64,000 nucleotides of DNA from an uncultured Bacteroidia bacterium (GTDB taxonomy: Bacteria > Bacteroidota > Bacteroidia > Bacteroidales > UBA932), in the NCBI GenBank assembly GCA_902801885.1, contig CADCJX010000004.1:12912-76911 (forward strand), written 5' to 3'. Below are positions 35,101 to 42,705 of this stretch, piece after piece. The number at the start of each line of letters is the position of its first letter. The first letter of the stretch is position 1. Made by a program: the position numbers and the translations under genes. The notes below the pieces were generated by a model that searched no databases, was not told the DNA's origin, and saw only the letters and a list, made by a program, of their open reading frames with translations.

Positions 35101-35483
35101 TTCTGTGTACCATAACCGACAAAGACAACTTCATCAAGGGAAACCGTATCCTCTTCGATCACTACGTTGTAAACAGAGGCTGCTCCCAGGGTTATCTGGG
35201 CAGTGGTGTAACCCATGCTCACAACTTCAAGTACGGTAGTACCTGAAGGAACATCCAAGGAGTAACTGCCATCAGGACCGGTTATGGTTCCTACTGTTGT
35301 GTTTGGAATCATCACGGAGGCACCTGGAACCGGAGCTCCTGATTTGTCCTTGACAACACCGGAAACGTGCTTCTTACCGTCCTGCTGAATGACAGCCGAA
35401 CTGTCCGTTGCCATGGCCAACCCTCCGGACAACGCTGCGAGGGTTGCAGCCAGCAACAAAGCTAAAAATCGTTTCATTTTCAT
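32199..35483 (-). CDS. SusC/RagA-family TonB-dependent oligosaccharide importer
   Basis: A 1094-residue outer-membrane receptor. Signal peptide about 1-25, then a CarboxypepD_reg-like domain (about 40-115; VSGVVKDKSGAPVPGASVMI), a TonB-box region and the signature VGYGTQKKVNLTGAV, the plug (VRGTGTLNTAVPLYIVDGIE, VLKDAASCAIYGNRGANGVI) and a 22-strand barrel ending in GANLTF. There is no N-terminal STN domain, so this receptor does not signal to an anti-sigma factor; control by the LacI protein fits. It is preceded 35 bases upstream by the DUF4861 gene. Confidence 0.96.
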   Translation of the reverse strand: MKMKRFLALLLAATLAALSGGLAMATDSSAVIQQDGKKHVSGVVKDKSGAPVPGASVMIPNTTVGTITGPDGSYSLDVPSGTTVLEVVSMGYTTAQITLGAASVYNVVIEEDTVSLDEVVFVGYGTQKKVNLTGAVATVNFEELAESRPIASVASALAGMSAGLSVRTTSSDPGNEANTIRVRGTGTLNTAVPLYIVDGIESNISYVNPHDIATITVLKDAASCAIYGNRGANGVILITTKQGTEGSVNVTYSGSVSFNSPMHRLSFMTDYADYMELINESRYNIGQSDNFQQATIETWRAAKKNPNAIAESGYPNYVAYPNIDWQDYMYRNVASQDHNISVIGRDKKASYLISGNYVDNPGLISNTGAKKYQMRANVDVKPVNWLTVGMQTYGSIMNKRPGDYSTAINYMPQSTPGLYPYYDGYYGFPAANEESATANNPLANVEAADAIRTYSRIKAAAYAKIDFLKDFSFKSLVNFGRYWYDNQSKPVIPQQVKMNFATGNQMTTAALPENLSTSFNSNGQWDYTIQETLNWGHTFGIHEVSALAGYEEFYSFTYNRSASKKGLIDPSIWTADTATEPVSIGGSASDYSSRSFFGRVNYVIANKYLFEANLRYDGSSRFASDTRWGVFPSFSAGWRIDQEGFMQGRGFDMLKLRASWGKLGNNSIGNYDYQSTYNSRNYSFNNVLTNGLAIGAHANNALRWETTTSTDLGLDIGVLNNRLTAEIDLYNKVTDGILYRPTIYQTAGTATAPLQNIAEVTNKGVELTLGWRNQVNDFSYSIRGNVAYNHNRVSKYKGELKEYWQDNPDGTRTFISNLGDVSTGSSTRILEGHTISEYYMLTPYSGNGTYFNGGTVDPNGGPKDGMIRTEKDMEWLQAMVAAGHTFRPQQGVSKDKIWYGDYIYADEDGDGIYGNTYDNTFTGKSATPKYTFGFQASAAWKGFDIQMSWAGSAGFWLYWNSTGSNSTGTRIGYNILSYIADDHYFYDPANPSDPRTNTTSKTARLTANEQSNQQGATSTLHLYKGDYLKLKNLTIGYTVPENIARKVFMKGLRVYLSGENLFNITSYPGQDPEMGAGLGYVTMRQYSIGANLTF

Positions 35484-35518
35484 AAATAATTGGTTTAAAG
35501 AGTATTAGTTGCTTTCTA

Positions 35519-36385
35519 CTATATGTTGAATTGTTTGACCGTTTCGAACCAAGTGACATGATCCTTGATTTCACCTTTCGACCAGCAAGATCCAACTTCA
35601 TAACAGATCGTCTGCCCTGGATGGATTTCCTTTAGCAGCAAGGCATGGTCCTGCTCAGGGGAGAATACCTGAGAATCGGCATCTGGCATTATCATGGCAA
35701 CTCCGATAAAGCCATCCTCAGGTTCCACGCTTTGATCCGAAGCCTTTTCCCAGATCGCAATTCTTCCGGGCTCTTCCAGTCGCTCCACCACAGTGTCCTG
35801 CTCTCCATGTAATTTGAAACCGGCAGCTACAGTCATGGTATCGGTCCCTGTGAAATCATAGGTATCTTCTACCTTTATAAAATAAGAGTCCGCTTTGACA
35901 GTAACTTTTTTCTCCAACTTTACCATGATACCCTCTGAAGCCTCCCATTCAGGATAGCCGAGAACAAAGACAATCTTATCCTTTGTTCTTTCAAGTATGG
36001 TACTGGTCCGATAATTGGTCGCCGGCCAGCGCAAACGATTGTCTAAATAAGGAACAGAAGCCCCTCCCCCCAGGCTTACAGCTACTTTGTAGCAATCCTT
36101 GCCTCCGTGATCATGGTGGTAGTAGCTTCCATCCTCCATTGCTCCGGCATACCATTCGTCAGCCACAAGCCTCCCGGGGAGTTTCACCCAGACATCCAGC
36201 CCTGGGGACGTAGGATCGCCCTCCAGTGACTTTCCATAGAACCGTCCTGCGACAAGGTTGTTCTCAAACACGAAATCATCCGCCCTCTCCGGAACCTCAC
36301 GGGCCATCACTTTCGGAGCAGGATTATCCCTGCATCCGGCTACTGTTAAAAGAACAGCACATGCGATTGGTAAGGCTAGCTTCAT
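35519..36385 (-). CDS. DUF4861 lipoprotein
   Basis: A 288-residue lipoprotein (lipobox TVAGC, C18). The beta-rich sequence with FYGKSLEGDPTSPGLDVWVK, HDHGGKDCYKVAVSLGGG and the C-terminal CYEVGSCWSKGEIKDHVTWF matches DUF4861 (Pfam PF16153), a family often found in PULs for uronate-containing glycans. Function is unknown; a binding or mutarotase-like role has been guessed from the beta-sandwich pattern. The start overlaps the kduI stop by one base (TAATG). Confidence 0.75.
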   Translation of the reverse strand: MKLALPIACAVLLTVAGCRDNPAPKVMAREVPERADDFVFENNLVAGRFYGKSLEGDPTSPGLDVWVKLPGRLVADEWYAGAMEDGSYYHHDHGGKDCYKVAVSLGGGASVPYLDNRLRWPATNYRTSTILERTKDKIVFVLGYPEWEASEGIMVKLEKKVTVKADSYFIKVEDTYDFTGTDTMTVAAGFKLHGEQDTVVERLEEPGRIAIWEKASDQSVEPEDGFIGVAMIMPDADSQVFSPEQDHALLLKEIHPGQTICYEVGSCWSKGEIKDHVTWFETVKQFNI

Positions 36386-37227
36386 TATTTCAAATCTTTA
36401 GTATCACACCAGTCCATGTCATTGTAATCGTCATTCTCCCCGCACATGGCCCAGATAAAAGTGTAATTACGGGTCGCGCATGCGGAATGGATGCTCCACT
36501 GGGGAGAAATGACTGATTGCTCATTATGCATCCAGATATGCCGAGTCTCCTGTGGTTCTCCCATGAAATGGCAGACTGCTGCATCATCCGGCACCTCGAA
36601 ATAGAAATAGACCTCCATGCGCCTATCGTGGGTATGAGCGGGCATGGTGTTCCACGTGCTCCCGGGTGCAAGTTCAGTCATGCCCATCTGGAGCTGGCAG
36701 CAAGGCACCACCTCCTTAACGAGGAGACGGTTGATAGTCCTCTCATTGGATTCTTCAAGAGAACCGAGGTGCATGACAACAGCATCCTTTTTCGTGACCT
36801 TCTTGACTCCGGTTTCGCGATGTGCAAGGGCAGAGCAGAAATAGAAATGCGCCGGAGCAGCAGGATCATCACTCTTGAATATTACATGACGGTCTCCACG
36901 GCCCACATAGATAGCCTCCTTATAATCCAGATGGTAATCTTCATCTCCCACCTTCACTATGCCAGGACCACCCACGTTGATAATGCCGACCTCCCTTCTT
37001 TGTGTGAAATATTCCGCCCTAAGGATCTCCGGTGCAGACAGGATCAACTCTTCCTTGACAGGTACGGCTCCTCCGGTAATAATCCTGTCGAACATGGAAT
37101 ACACCATGTTGATCTCGTCAGGTGCCATTACCTTTTCAATCAGATATTCCTTACGGATGCGCTCCGTGTCATAATGCTTCGCATCCACATTGCTGGATGC
37201 CTGCCGGACCTCACAATTAATTCTCAT
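36385..37227 (-). CDS. kduI: 5-dehydro-4-deoxy-D-glucuronate isomerase KduI
   Basis: A 280-residue cytoplasmic zinc enzyme that turns 5-keto-4-deoxyuronate, the product of GH88 action, into 2,5-diketo-3-deoxygluconate. The cupin fold carries the metal set: two histidines and a glutamate in PAHTHDRRMEVYFYF and a histidine in PQWSIHSACATRNYTFIW. N-terminal VRQASSNVDAKHYDTERIR is also typical, and the length is normal. It lies 12 bases after kduD and is coupled to the DUF4861 gene. Confidence 0.97.
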   Translation of the reverse strand: MRINCEVRQASSNVDAKHYDTERIRKEYLIEKVMAPDEINMVYSMFDRIITGGAVPVKEELILSAPEILRAEYFTQRREVGIINVGGPGIVKVGDEDYHLDYKEAIYVGRGDRHVIFKSDDPAAPAHFYFCSALAHRETGVKKVTKKDAVVMHLGSLEESNERTINRLLVKEVVPCCQLQMGMTELAPGSTWNTMPAHTHDRRMEVYFYFEVPDDAAVCHFMGEPQETRHIWMHNEQSVISPQWSIHSACATRNYTFIWAMCGENDDYNDMDWCDTKDLK

Positions 37228-37239
37228 ACTGGTATCTGA

Positions 37240-38043
37240 TTATTTGGGTTGCTTGCCGATATAGGCCAAAATACCGCCGTCCACATAGAGTATGTGACCA
37301 TTGACGGCATCGGATGCATGGGATGCAAGGAAGACTGCCGGGCCGCCAAGCTCTGAAGGATCCAGCCAACGGCCTGCAGGAGTTTTGGCGCAGATGAAAG
37401 TATCGAAAGGATGACGGCTGCCATCCGGCTGTATCTCGCGCAGGGGGGCCGTCTGGGGTGTGGCTATATAACCAGGGCCTATGCCATTGCACTGGATATT
37501 GTATTCGCCATATTCAGAGCAGATATTCCTGGTCAGCATTTTAAGACCTCCCTTCGCCGCAGCATAAGCAGAGACCGTTTCCCGGCCAAGTTCCGACATC
37601 ATTGAACAGATGTTGATGATCTTTCCCTCCCGGCGCTCCATCATTTCGGGCAAAACAGCCGAAGAAACGATGAAAGGAGCAACAAGATCTACATCTATGA
37701 CCTGCTGGAACTCCTTACGCTCCATCTCATGCATGGGAATCCGTTTGATTATTCCGGCATTGTTGACAAGGATGTCTATCTGGCCGACTTCTTCGTGAAT
37801 CTTACCTACGAGAGCCTTTACCGCCACCTCGTCCGTGACATCGCAGACGTAACCATGTACGTTCTCAATGCCTGCTTCACTGTAATTATCAAGTCCTCGC
37901 TGGAGAGCAGCATCATTGATGTCATTGAAAATGATATTCTTAGCTCCCGCTGCAACGAAAGCTTTCGCAATATTGAATCCTATTCCGTAAGACCCGCCTG
38001 TGATCCAGGCATTCTTACCTTCCAGAGAAAATAAACTACTCAT
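37240..38043 (-). CDS. kduD: KduD-type short-chain dehydrogenase (2-dehydro-3-deoxygluconate 5-dehydrogenase)
   Basis: A 267-residue SDR that reduces 2,5-diketo-3-deoxygluconate to 2-keto-3-deoxygluconate (KDG) with NADH. Signatures: ITGGSYGIGFNIAKAF (cofactor), NNAGI, and the catalytic SMMSELGRETVSAYAAAK with Ser, Tyr and Lys. The start at 38041-38043 (MSSLFSLEGKNAW) is preferred over an ATG 12 codons earlier, because the upstream stretch contains the -7 box and a 16-base operator palindrome. It is the first gene of the long PUL operon. Confidence 0.95.
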   Translation of the reverse strand: MSSLFSLEGKNAWITGGSYGIGFNIAKAFVAAGAKNIIFNDINDAALQRGLDNYSEAGIENVHGYVCDVTDEVAVKALVGKIHEEVGQIDILVNNAGIIKRIPMHEMERKEFQQVIDVDLVAPFIVSSAVLPEMMERREGKIINICSMMSELGRETVSAYAAAKGGLKMLTRNICSEYGEYNIQCNGIGPGYIATPQTAPLREIQPDGSRHPFDTFICAKTPAGRWLDPSELGGPAVFLASHASDAVNGHILYVDGGILAYIGKQPK

Positions 38044-38068
38044 GCTATAAAACACTTTATATCGGTAG

Positions 38069-38099
38069 CGAAGATACAAACGTTTGTATTTAAAAACAA
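38069..38099 (-). promoter_or_regulatory. kduD promoter with LacI-type operator 1
   Basis: A perfect 16-base palindrome ATACAAACGTTTGTAT occupies 38074-38089, with the central CG expected for LacI/PurR-family operators. On the minus strand it merges with a -7 box TATCTTCG (38069-38076, one mismatch), and TTG (38097-38099) lies about 20 bases upstream. Repressor binding here would block the kduD promoter. Confidence 0.8.
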
Positions 38100-38181
38100 T
38101 AGTAATCCAGCATTATTTCATAAAAAATGGCTTCAAAATGTTTTGAACTCGCTAAAAACACAAAATAATTCGCTTTTTATC

Positions 38182-38200
38182 ACAAACGTTTGTATCTTTG
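38182..38200 (+). promoter_or_regulatory. lacI-kdgK promoter with LacI-type operator 2
   Basis: ACAAACGTTTGT (38182-38193) is a perfect 12-base palindrome that runs into a perfect -7 box TATCTTTG (38193-38200), 19 bases before the regulator start codon. With operator 1 it shares an almost identical 19-base string, ACAAACGTTTGTATCTTyG, in mirror orientation. This implies autoregulation and joint control of both units. The two palindrome centres are about 106 bases apart. Confidence 0.8.
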
Positions 38201-38219
38201 AGAATCATCTACTATCAAT

Positions 38220-39227
38220 ATGGTAACAATTTCCGACATTGCGAAATCCCTAGGGGTTACGCCATCAACTGTTTCAAGGGCTCTTGCTGGAAGTCCGAGA
38301 GTTAAAGAATCTACCCGCAAAGCAATCTCAGAAACTGCTGTGTTAATGGGCTACGAGCGAAATGAGCCCGCTTCTTCCCTACGGAAAGGGCACTCCAATG
38401 TTGTCGGAATAGTTGTACCAAGGATAAACAGGGCATTTTTCAGCAGCGCAATCAGCGGAGCTGAAACCGTCCTCAACGAACATGGGTATTCAGTGATCAT
38501 CTGCCAGACCCATGAGAAAATGGAGGATGAGATCAAAGCCCTCAAGACATTGAAGAGCAACCGCGTTGCCGGAGTTCTGATTTCTCACGCCAGTTCCTCA
38601 CTATCCGGCGACCACATCATGAAAAACATCAGGCCGGAAACGATTCTCGTGCAATTCGACCGCGTCTTCAGCGAACTTCCTGGTCCTAAAATCGTCAATG
38701 ACAACTTCCATGGCGCTTATGAAGGCACACATCACTTGATTGAACAAGGCTACAAAAGAATCGGCCATATTGCCGGATTCATGGACACTGAAGCCTACCT
38801 GGACCGTCTGAACGGTTACAAACAAGCTTTGACGGACATGGGGATCGATGTTGATGAAAACATCATTTTCTATGATTCCATCGTGGAAGAAAGTGGTTAC
38901 AAGGCTGGTAAAACCGCTATCGAAAGAGGTTGTGATGCTCTGTATTGTGCTGGAGATTTTTCTGCATTAGGTGCGTACCTCGCGGCAAAGGACTGCGGTA
39001 TCAGGATACCAGAGGATTTCGGAGTAATCGGAACCGCCAATGAGTTTTTCACTACAATCATGTCACCTGCAATCAGTTCGATCGCTCAACATCCTTATGA
39101 GATTGGCAGACGGGCTGCCCAGGCATTCCTGACTTCATTGAAGCCGGAATCCAATGTGGGCCAGATCGTGGTGTCGATGGAAGTCATGGCCAGGGAATCT
39201 TCTCTGAGAAAGAAGGAGAAAAGATAA
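38220..39227 (+). CDS. LacI-family transcriptional regulator of the uronate PUL
   Basis: A 335-residue regulator. The N-terminal helix-turn-helix with hinge is clear: VTISDIAKSLGVTPSTVSRALAG, then VKESTRKAISE. The effector domain (about 60-330) is a periplasmic-binding-protein fold with VVGIVVPRINRAFFSS and GVIGTANEFFTTIMSPAISS. It heads the plus-strand unit with kdgK, the aldolase and the transporter. Two matching palindromes in the divergent promoter are the likely binding sites. The inducer is probably a uronate breakdown intermediate such as KDG or a hexuronate; this is inference. Confidence 0.93.
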   Translation: MVTISDIAKSLGVTPSTVSRALAGSPRVKESTRKAISETAVLMGYERNEPASSLRKGHSNVVGIVVPRINRAFFSSAISGAETVLNEHGYSVIICQTHEKMEDEIKALKTLKSNRVAGVLISHASSSLSGDHIMKNIRPETILVQFDRVFSELPGPKIVNDNFHGAYEGTHHLIEQGYKRIGHIAGFMDTEAYLDRLNGYKQALTDMGIDVDENIIFYDSIVEESGYKAGKTAIERGCDALYCAGDFSALGAYLAAKDCGIRIPEDFGVIGTANEFFTTIMSPAISSIAQHPYEIGRRAAQAFLTSLKPESNVGQIVVSMEVMARESSLRKKEKR

Positions 39228-39237
39228 TGTAGTCATC

Positions 39238-40278
39238 ATGAAAAGGATAATCACTTTTGGAGAGATAATGCTCCGCCTCTCAACACCCGGATATCTGCGA
39301 TTCTCTCAGGCCAGGCAATTCGACGCCACTTTTGGCGGAGGAGAGGCCAACGTGGCGGTGTCCCTGGCAAATTACGGGATGGACGTTCAATTCGTCACCA
39401 GATTTCCGGACAACGACATTGCCAGATGCTGCATCCGGGACCTGCACTCCTATGGAGTAGGTACTGACTACTGCATCTTCGGTGGAGAGCGTCTTGGAAT
39501 ATATTTTCTGGAAACCGGGGCTGTCGCCCGCCCGAGCAAGGTGGTGTACGACAGGGCCAATTCTGCGATTTCCACCATCGAAACCGGAATGATAGACTGG
39601 GACAGGGTGTTTGAAGGAGCAGATTGGTTCCATTGGACAGGAATCACCCCCGCTATCAGCCAGGGAGCTGCAGATGTCTGCCTCGAGGCCATCAAGGTTG
39701 CCAATCGGCGCGGAATCACAGTCTCCTGCGACCTGAACTACCGCAAGAATCTCTGGAAATACGGGAAAAAGGCCTCGGAGGTTATGCCTACTCTCGTGGA
39801 AGGTTGTGACATAATACTCGGCAATGAAGAGGACGCCGAGAAAGTCTTCGGGATAAAGCCTGAAGGGTTCGATGCGACCTCCGCAGGAGGAGCCATCGAC
39901 CAGAAAAGGTTCCAAAGCGTTGGTGAACAGTTGATGGCAAGATTCCCCAGAGCCAGGAAGGTCATAATTACTTTACGCGGATCAATAAATGCAAACCACA
40001 ACACATGGGGTGGTGTCTTATGGGACGGGAAGACTCTCTGGCAGTCGCCACGCTATGATATTACCCACATCGTGGACCGCGTAGGAGGAGGCGACAGCTT
40101 TATGGGAGGTCTGATCTACGGTTTGCTGTATTATGAAGGGAACGATCAGAAAGCCCTGAATTTTGCCGTAGCAGCATCCTGTCTCAAACACACAATTTTC
40201 GGAGACTTCAACCAAGTCACGGTAGCCGAGGTCGAAAACCTCATGAAAGGTGACGGCTCCGGACGCGTGTCACGTTAA
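39238..40278 (+). CDS. kdgK: 2-keto-3-deoxygluconate kinase (PfkB family)
   Basis: Phosphorylates KDG to KDPG with ATP in the cytoplasm. The 346-residue protein has the PfkB N-terminal [15 protein letters not shown] and [18 protein letters not shown] and the C-terminal [16 protein letters not shown] with the catalytic aspartate and anion hole. Between them lies [21 protein letters not shown], common in Bacteroidetes KdgK proteins. It begins 10 bases after the regulator and is followed 13 bases later by the aldolase gene, which fits the KDG assignment. Confidence 0.93.
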   Translation: MKRIITFGEIMLRLSTPGYLRFSQARQFDATFGGGEANVAVSLANYGMDVQFVTRFPDNDIARCCIRDLHSYGVGTDYCIFGGERLGIYFLETGAVARPSKVVYDRANSAISTIETGMIDWDRVFEGADWFHWTGITPAISQGAADVCLEAIKVANRRGITVSCDLNYRKNLWKYGKKASEVMPTLVEGCDIILGNEEDAEKVFGIKPEGFDATSAGGAIDQKRFQSVGEQLMARFPRARKVIITLRGSINANHNTWGGVLWDGKTLWQSPRYDITHIVDRVGGGDSFMGGLIYGLLYYEGNDQKALNFAVAASCLKHTIFGDFNQVTVAEVENLMKGDGSGRVSR

Positions 40279-40291
40279 TAATTATTCCAAT

Positions 40292-40957
40292 ATGGCCAAC
40301 TATAGCAAACTTAGCGTAATCCAAGCAATGAAAGAAACAGGATTGGTTCCTGTTTTCTACAATTCAGACGTTGAGACTTCCAAGAAGGTCCTCAAGGCCT
40401 GCTACGACGGAGGTGTAAGAGTTTTTGAATTCACCAACCGCGGTGATTTTGCCCAGGAAGTTTTCGGAGAACTTGTAAAATACGCAGTCAAAGAACTTCC
40501 AGGGATGATCGTGGGTGTCGGATCGGTGGTGGATCCCTCAACAGCCGCCATGTTCATCCAACTCGGAGCCAACTTTGTGGTCGGACCTCTTTTCAACCCT
40601 GCAATTGCACCTGTCTGCAACAGGAGGCTCATCCCTTATTGTCCAGGTTGTGCGACTCCAACCGAGATCGGGGCTGCACAGGAGGCAGGATGCGACATCT
40701 GCAAAGTCTTCCCTGGAGACGTCTTGGGACCTGCATTCGTGAAAGGGATCAAGGCTCCCATGCCTTGGAGCCAGATCATGGTCACCGGTGGAGTAAAACC
40801 TACGAAAGAGAACCTGGAAGCATGGTTCAAGGCAGGTGTGACATGCGTAGGAATGGGGTCAAATCTCTTTCCCAAAGACGTTATGGCTGCTGGCGAATGG
40901 AAGAAAATTACCGAACTTTGTGCCGAAACCCTGGAAGTCATAAAATCACTGAAATAA
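40292..40957 (+). CDS. eda: KDPG aldolase (2-keto-3-deoxy-6-phosphogluconate aldolase)
   Basis: Cleaves KDPG to pyruvate and glyceraldehyde 3-phosphate, the last step of the uronate route. From the ATG at 40292-40294 ([20 protein letters not shown]) it has 221 residues; an ATG 14 codons earlier lies within kdgK and is not used. Visible motifs: [11 protein letters not shown] with the catalytic-site glutamate, [46 protein letters not shown] with the Schiff-base lysine and [12 protein letters not shown]. Confidence 0.95.
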   Translation: MANYSKLSVIQAMKETGLVPVFYNSDVETSKKVLKACYDGGVRVFEFTNRGDFAQEVFGELVKYAVKELPGMIVGVGSVVDPSTAAMFIQLGANFVVGPLFNPAIAPVCNRRLIPYCPGCATPTEIGAAQEAGCDICKVFPGDVLGPAFVKGIKAPMPWSQIMVTGGVKPTKENLEAWFKAGVTCVGMGSNLFPKDVMAAGEWKKITELCAETLEVIKSLK

Positions 40958-40958
40958 T

Positions 40959-42410
40959 ATGTCAACACAGAAAAAGCTAATGACCGATTGGAGATGGTGG
41001 ATCTGCAGCCTTCTTTTCGTAGCAACAACCGTTAATTACCTCGACAGGCAGGTACTGTCCCTGACTTATGAGGAATTCATCAAACCGGAATTCCACTGGT
41101 CGGATGCCAATTACGGTACGATCACATCCTTCTTCTCCATCCTGTACGCAATTTTCTGCCTCTTTGCCGGCAAATTCGTAGACTGGATGGGCACCAAAAA
41201 AGGTTACCTGATTGCGATCGGGGTGTGGTCGGCAGGTGCCGTGATGCATGCCGCCTGCGGATGGGCAACCGCACATCTTGGTGGTTTTGAATCAGTTGCC
41301 GCCATGAGAGCCGTTGAAGCCGGAAGCAATGCAGCTTTGGCTGTATCGACCACTTCAGTCTACTTGTTCATGCTATGCCGTGGCATCTTGGCTCTCGGAG
41401 AAGCTGGTAACTTCCCGGCCGCGGTAAAGGTGACGGCAGAGTATTTCCCGAAAAAGGACAGGGCTTTCGCCACTTCGATCTTCAATGCCGGAGCATCAGT
41501 CGGAGCTCTTGCTGCTCCTCTCTGCATCCCGCCGCTGGCAAAGGCTCTCGGCTGGGAATGGGCGTTCATCATCATCGGTGGACTTGGTTTTATCTGGATG
41601 TTCTTCTGGAATTATATGTATGAAAAGCCCGAGAAGAGCAAACATGTGAACGAAGCAGAGCTGGAATATATCCACCAGGACGATGCTGAGGAAGCTGCCG
41701 AAAAAGCAATTCTTTCTCAGGAGAAATCCATCCCCTTCACCCAGGCTTTCAAGTATCGCCAAACATGGTCTTTCATTGTCGGCAAGTTCCTGACTGACGG
41801 AGTCTGGTGGTTCTTCCTGTTCTGGGCTCCTTCGTATTTCAGCAACCAGTTTAACGCCCCCGCCACTTCTTTCAAGGGACAGGCGCTGATATTCACCCTT
41901 TACCTGATTGTCACGGTAGTCTCGATATTCGGCGGCTATCTACCGAAACTGTTTGTTGAGAAGAAGGGCATGCACCCGTACTCCGGACGTATGCTGGCAA
42001 TGCTGATCTTTGCCTTCTTCCCGCTTTGCTCGCTGTTCGCCCAGCCGCTGGGAGTCCATTTCAATTCTCCTTGGTGGCCGGCCATCCTCATCGGCCTTGC
42101 CGCTGCAGGGCACCAGGCCTGGTCAGCGAACATTTTCTCAACAGTAGGAGACATGTTCCCCAAGGGAGCGATAGCAACTATCACAGGTATTGGCGCAATG
42201 GCCGGCGGAGTCGGATCGATGATCATCCAGAAAGTGGCCGGAAACCTGTTCACATACGCCGAAAATGCCGGTTCAGCTTTCCACTTCCTTGGATTTGAAG
42301 GGAAACCTGCCGGCTACTTCATAGTGTTCTGCTTCTGCGGAATCGCCTACCAGCTTGCCTGGACTATAATGAGGATCCTCGTTCCTAAGTACAAGCCGGT
42401 CGAAATTTAA
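40959..42410 (+). CDS. MFS transporter of the hexuronate (ExuT/ACS) type
   Basis: A 483-residue inner-membrane permease with about 12 membrane helices. Family motifs: TVNYLDRQVLSLT in helix 1, AGKFVDWMGTKKGYLIAIG in the first cytoplasmic loop, LALGEAGNFPAAVKVTAEYFPKKDRAFATS in helix 4-5 and NAGASVGALAAP. These are typical of anion:cation symporters for hexuronates. It would bring unsaturated uronate or hexuronate from the periplasm to KduI. It begins 1 base after the aldolase stop codon and is the last gene of the divergent unit. Confidence 0.92.
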   Translation: MSTQKKLMTDWRWWICSLLFVATTVNYLDRQVLSLTYEEFIKPEFHWSDANYGTITSFFSILYAIFCLFAGKFVDWMGTKKGYLIAIGVWSAGAVMHAACGWATAHLGGFESVAAMRAVEAGSNAALAVSTTSVYLFMLCRGILALGEAGNFPAAVKVTAEYFPKKDRAFATSIFNAGASVGALAAPLCIPPLAKALGWEWAFIIIGGLGFIWMFFWNYMYEKPEKSKHVNEAELEYIHQDDAEEAAEKAILSQEKSIPFTQAFKYRQTWSFIVGKFLTDGVWWFFLFWAPSYFSNQFNAPATSFKGQALIFTLYLIVTVVSIFGGYLPKLFVEKKGMHPYSGRMLAMLIFAFFPLCSLFAQPLGVHFNSPWWPAILIGLAAAGHQAWSANIFSTVGDMFPKGAIATITGIGAMAGGVGSMIIQKVAGNLFTYAENAGSAFHFLGFEGKPAGYFIVFCFCGIAYQLAWTIMRILVPKYKPVEI

Positions 42411-42422
42411 GCGTGAAGCTTA

Positions 42423-42704
42423 CTAAAACTCAAAACTCTCTATCTTGAGGGTGCCGTTCTCTTGGATAATGCCGACATATTCGGCAAATTCAGGAGTTGC
42501 GGAGTGCTTGTCGAGGCATGCCTGGTCCTTCCAGGTCTCACAGATCATGAACACATCCGGACGGGTAGCGCTGCAGAATGTGTCATAGGCGATGCATCCT
42601 TCATGTGCGAGGGATTTGCCAGTTAATGCCTTTGCGGCCTCAAGGGCCTTTTTGAGGGCGGCTTCTCCGGGAGCGGCCTTGAAGAAACAATTGATTCTGA
42701 TCAT
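42423..42704 (-). CDS. Small ABM-domain protein (quinol monooxygenase-like)
   Basis: A 93-residue protein of the dimeric ferredoxin-like ABM fold: MIRINCFFKAAPGEAALKK, GCIAYDTFCSATRPDVFMICETWKD, CLDKHSATPEFAEY. Such proteins are monooxygenases of quinols or simply sugar/aldehyde-binding enzymes; the substrate is not readable. The start at 42702-42704 is chosen, one base after the rnr stop (TAATATG), so it is translationally coupled to rnr; an ATG ten codons earlier would overlap rnr. Confidence 0.8.
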   Translation of the reverse strand: MIRINCFFKAAPGEAALKKALEAAKALTGKSLAHEGCIAYDTFCSATRPDVFMICETWKDQACLDKHSATPEFAEYVGIIQENGTLKIESFEF

Positions 42705-42705
42705 A

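Noticed and set aside
38044..38079. Upstream ATG for kduD giving 12 extra residues
   Set aside because: The stretch contains the -7 box and part of the operator palindrome, and the extra residues (MYLRYRYKVFYS) are not found in SDR enzymes.
40250..40291. Upstream start for the KDPG aldolase
   Set aside because: It lies inside kdgK, and the family N-terminus begins at MANYSKLSV. The same reasoning moved the starts of manA (to 46035), the ABM gene (to 42704) and galM (to 22512).
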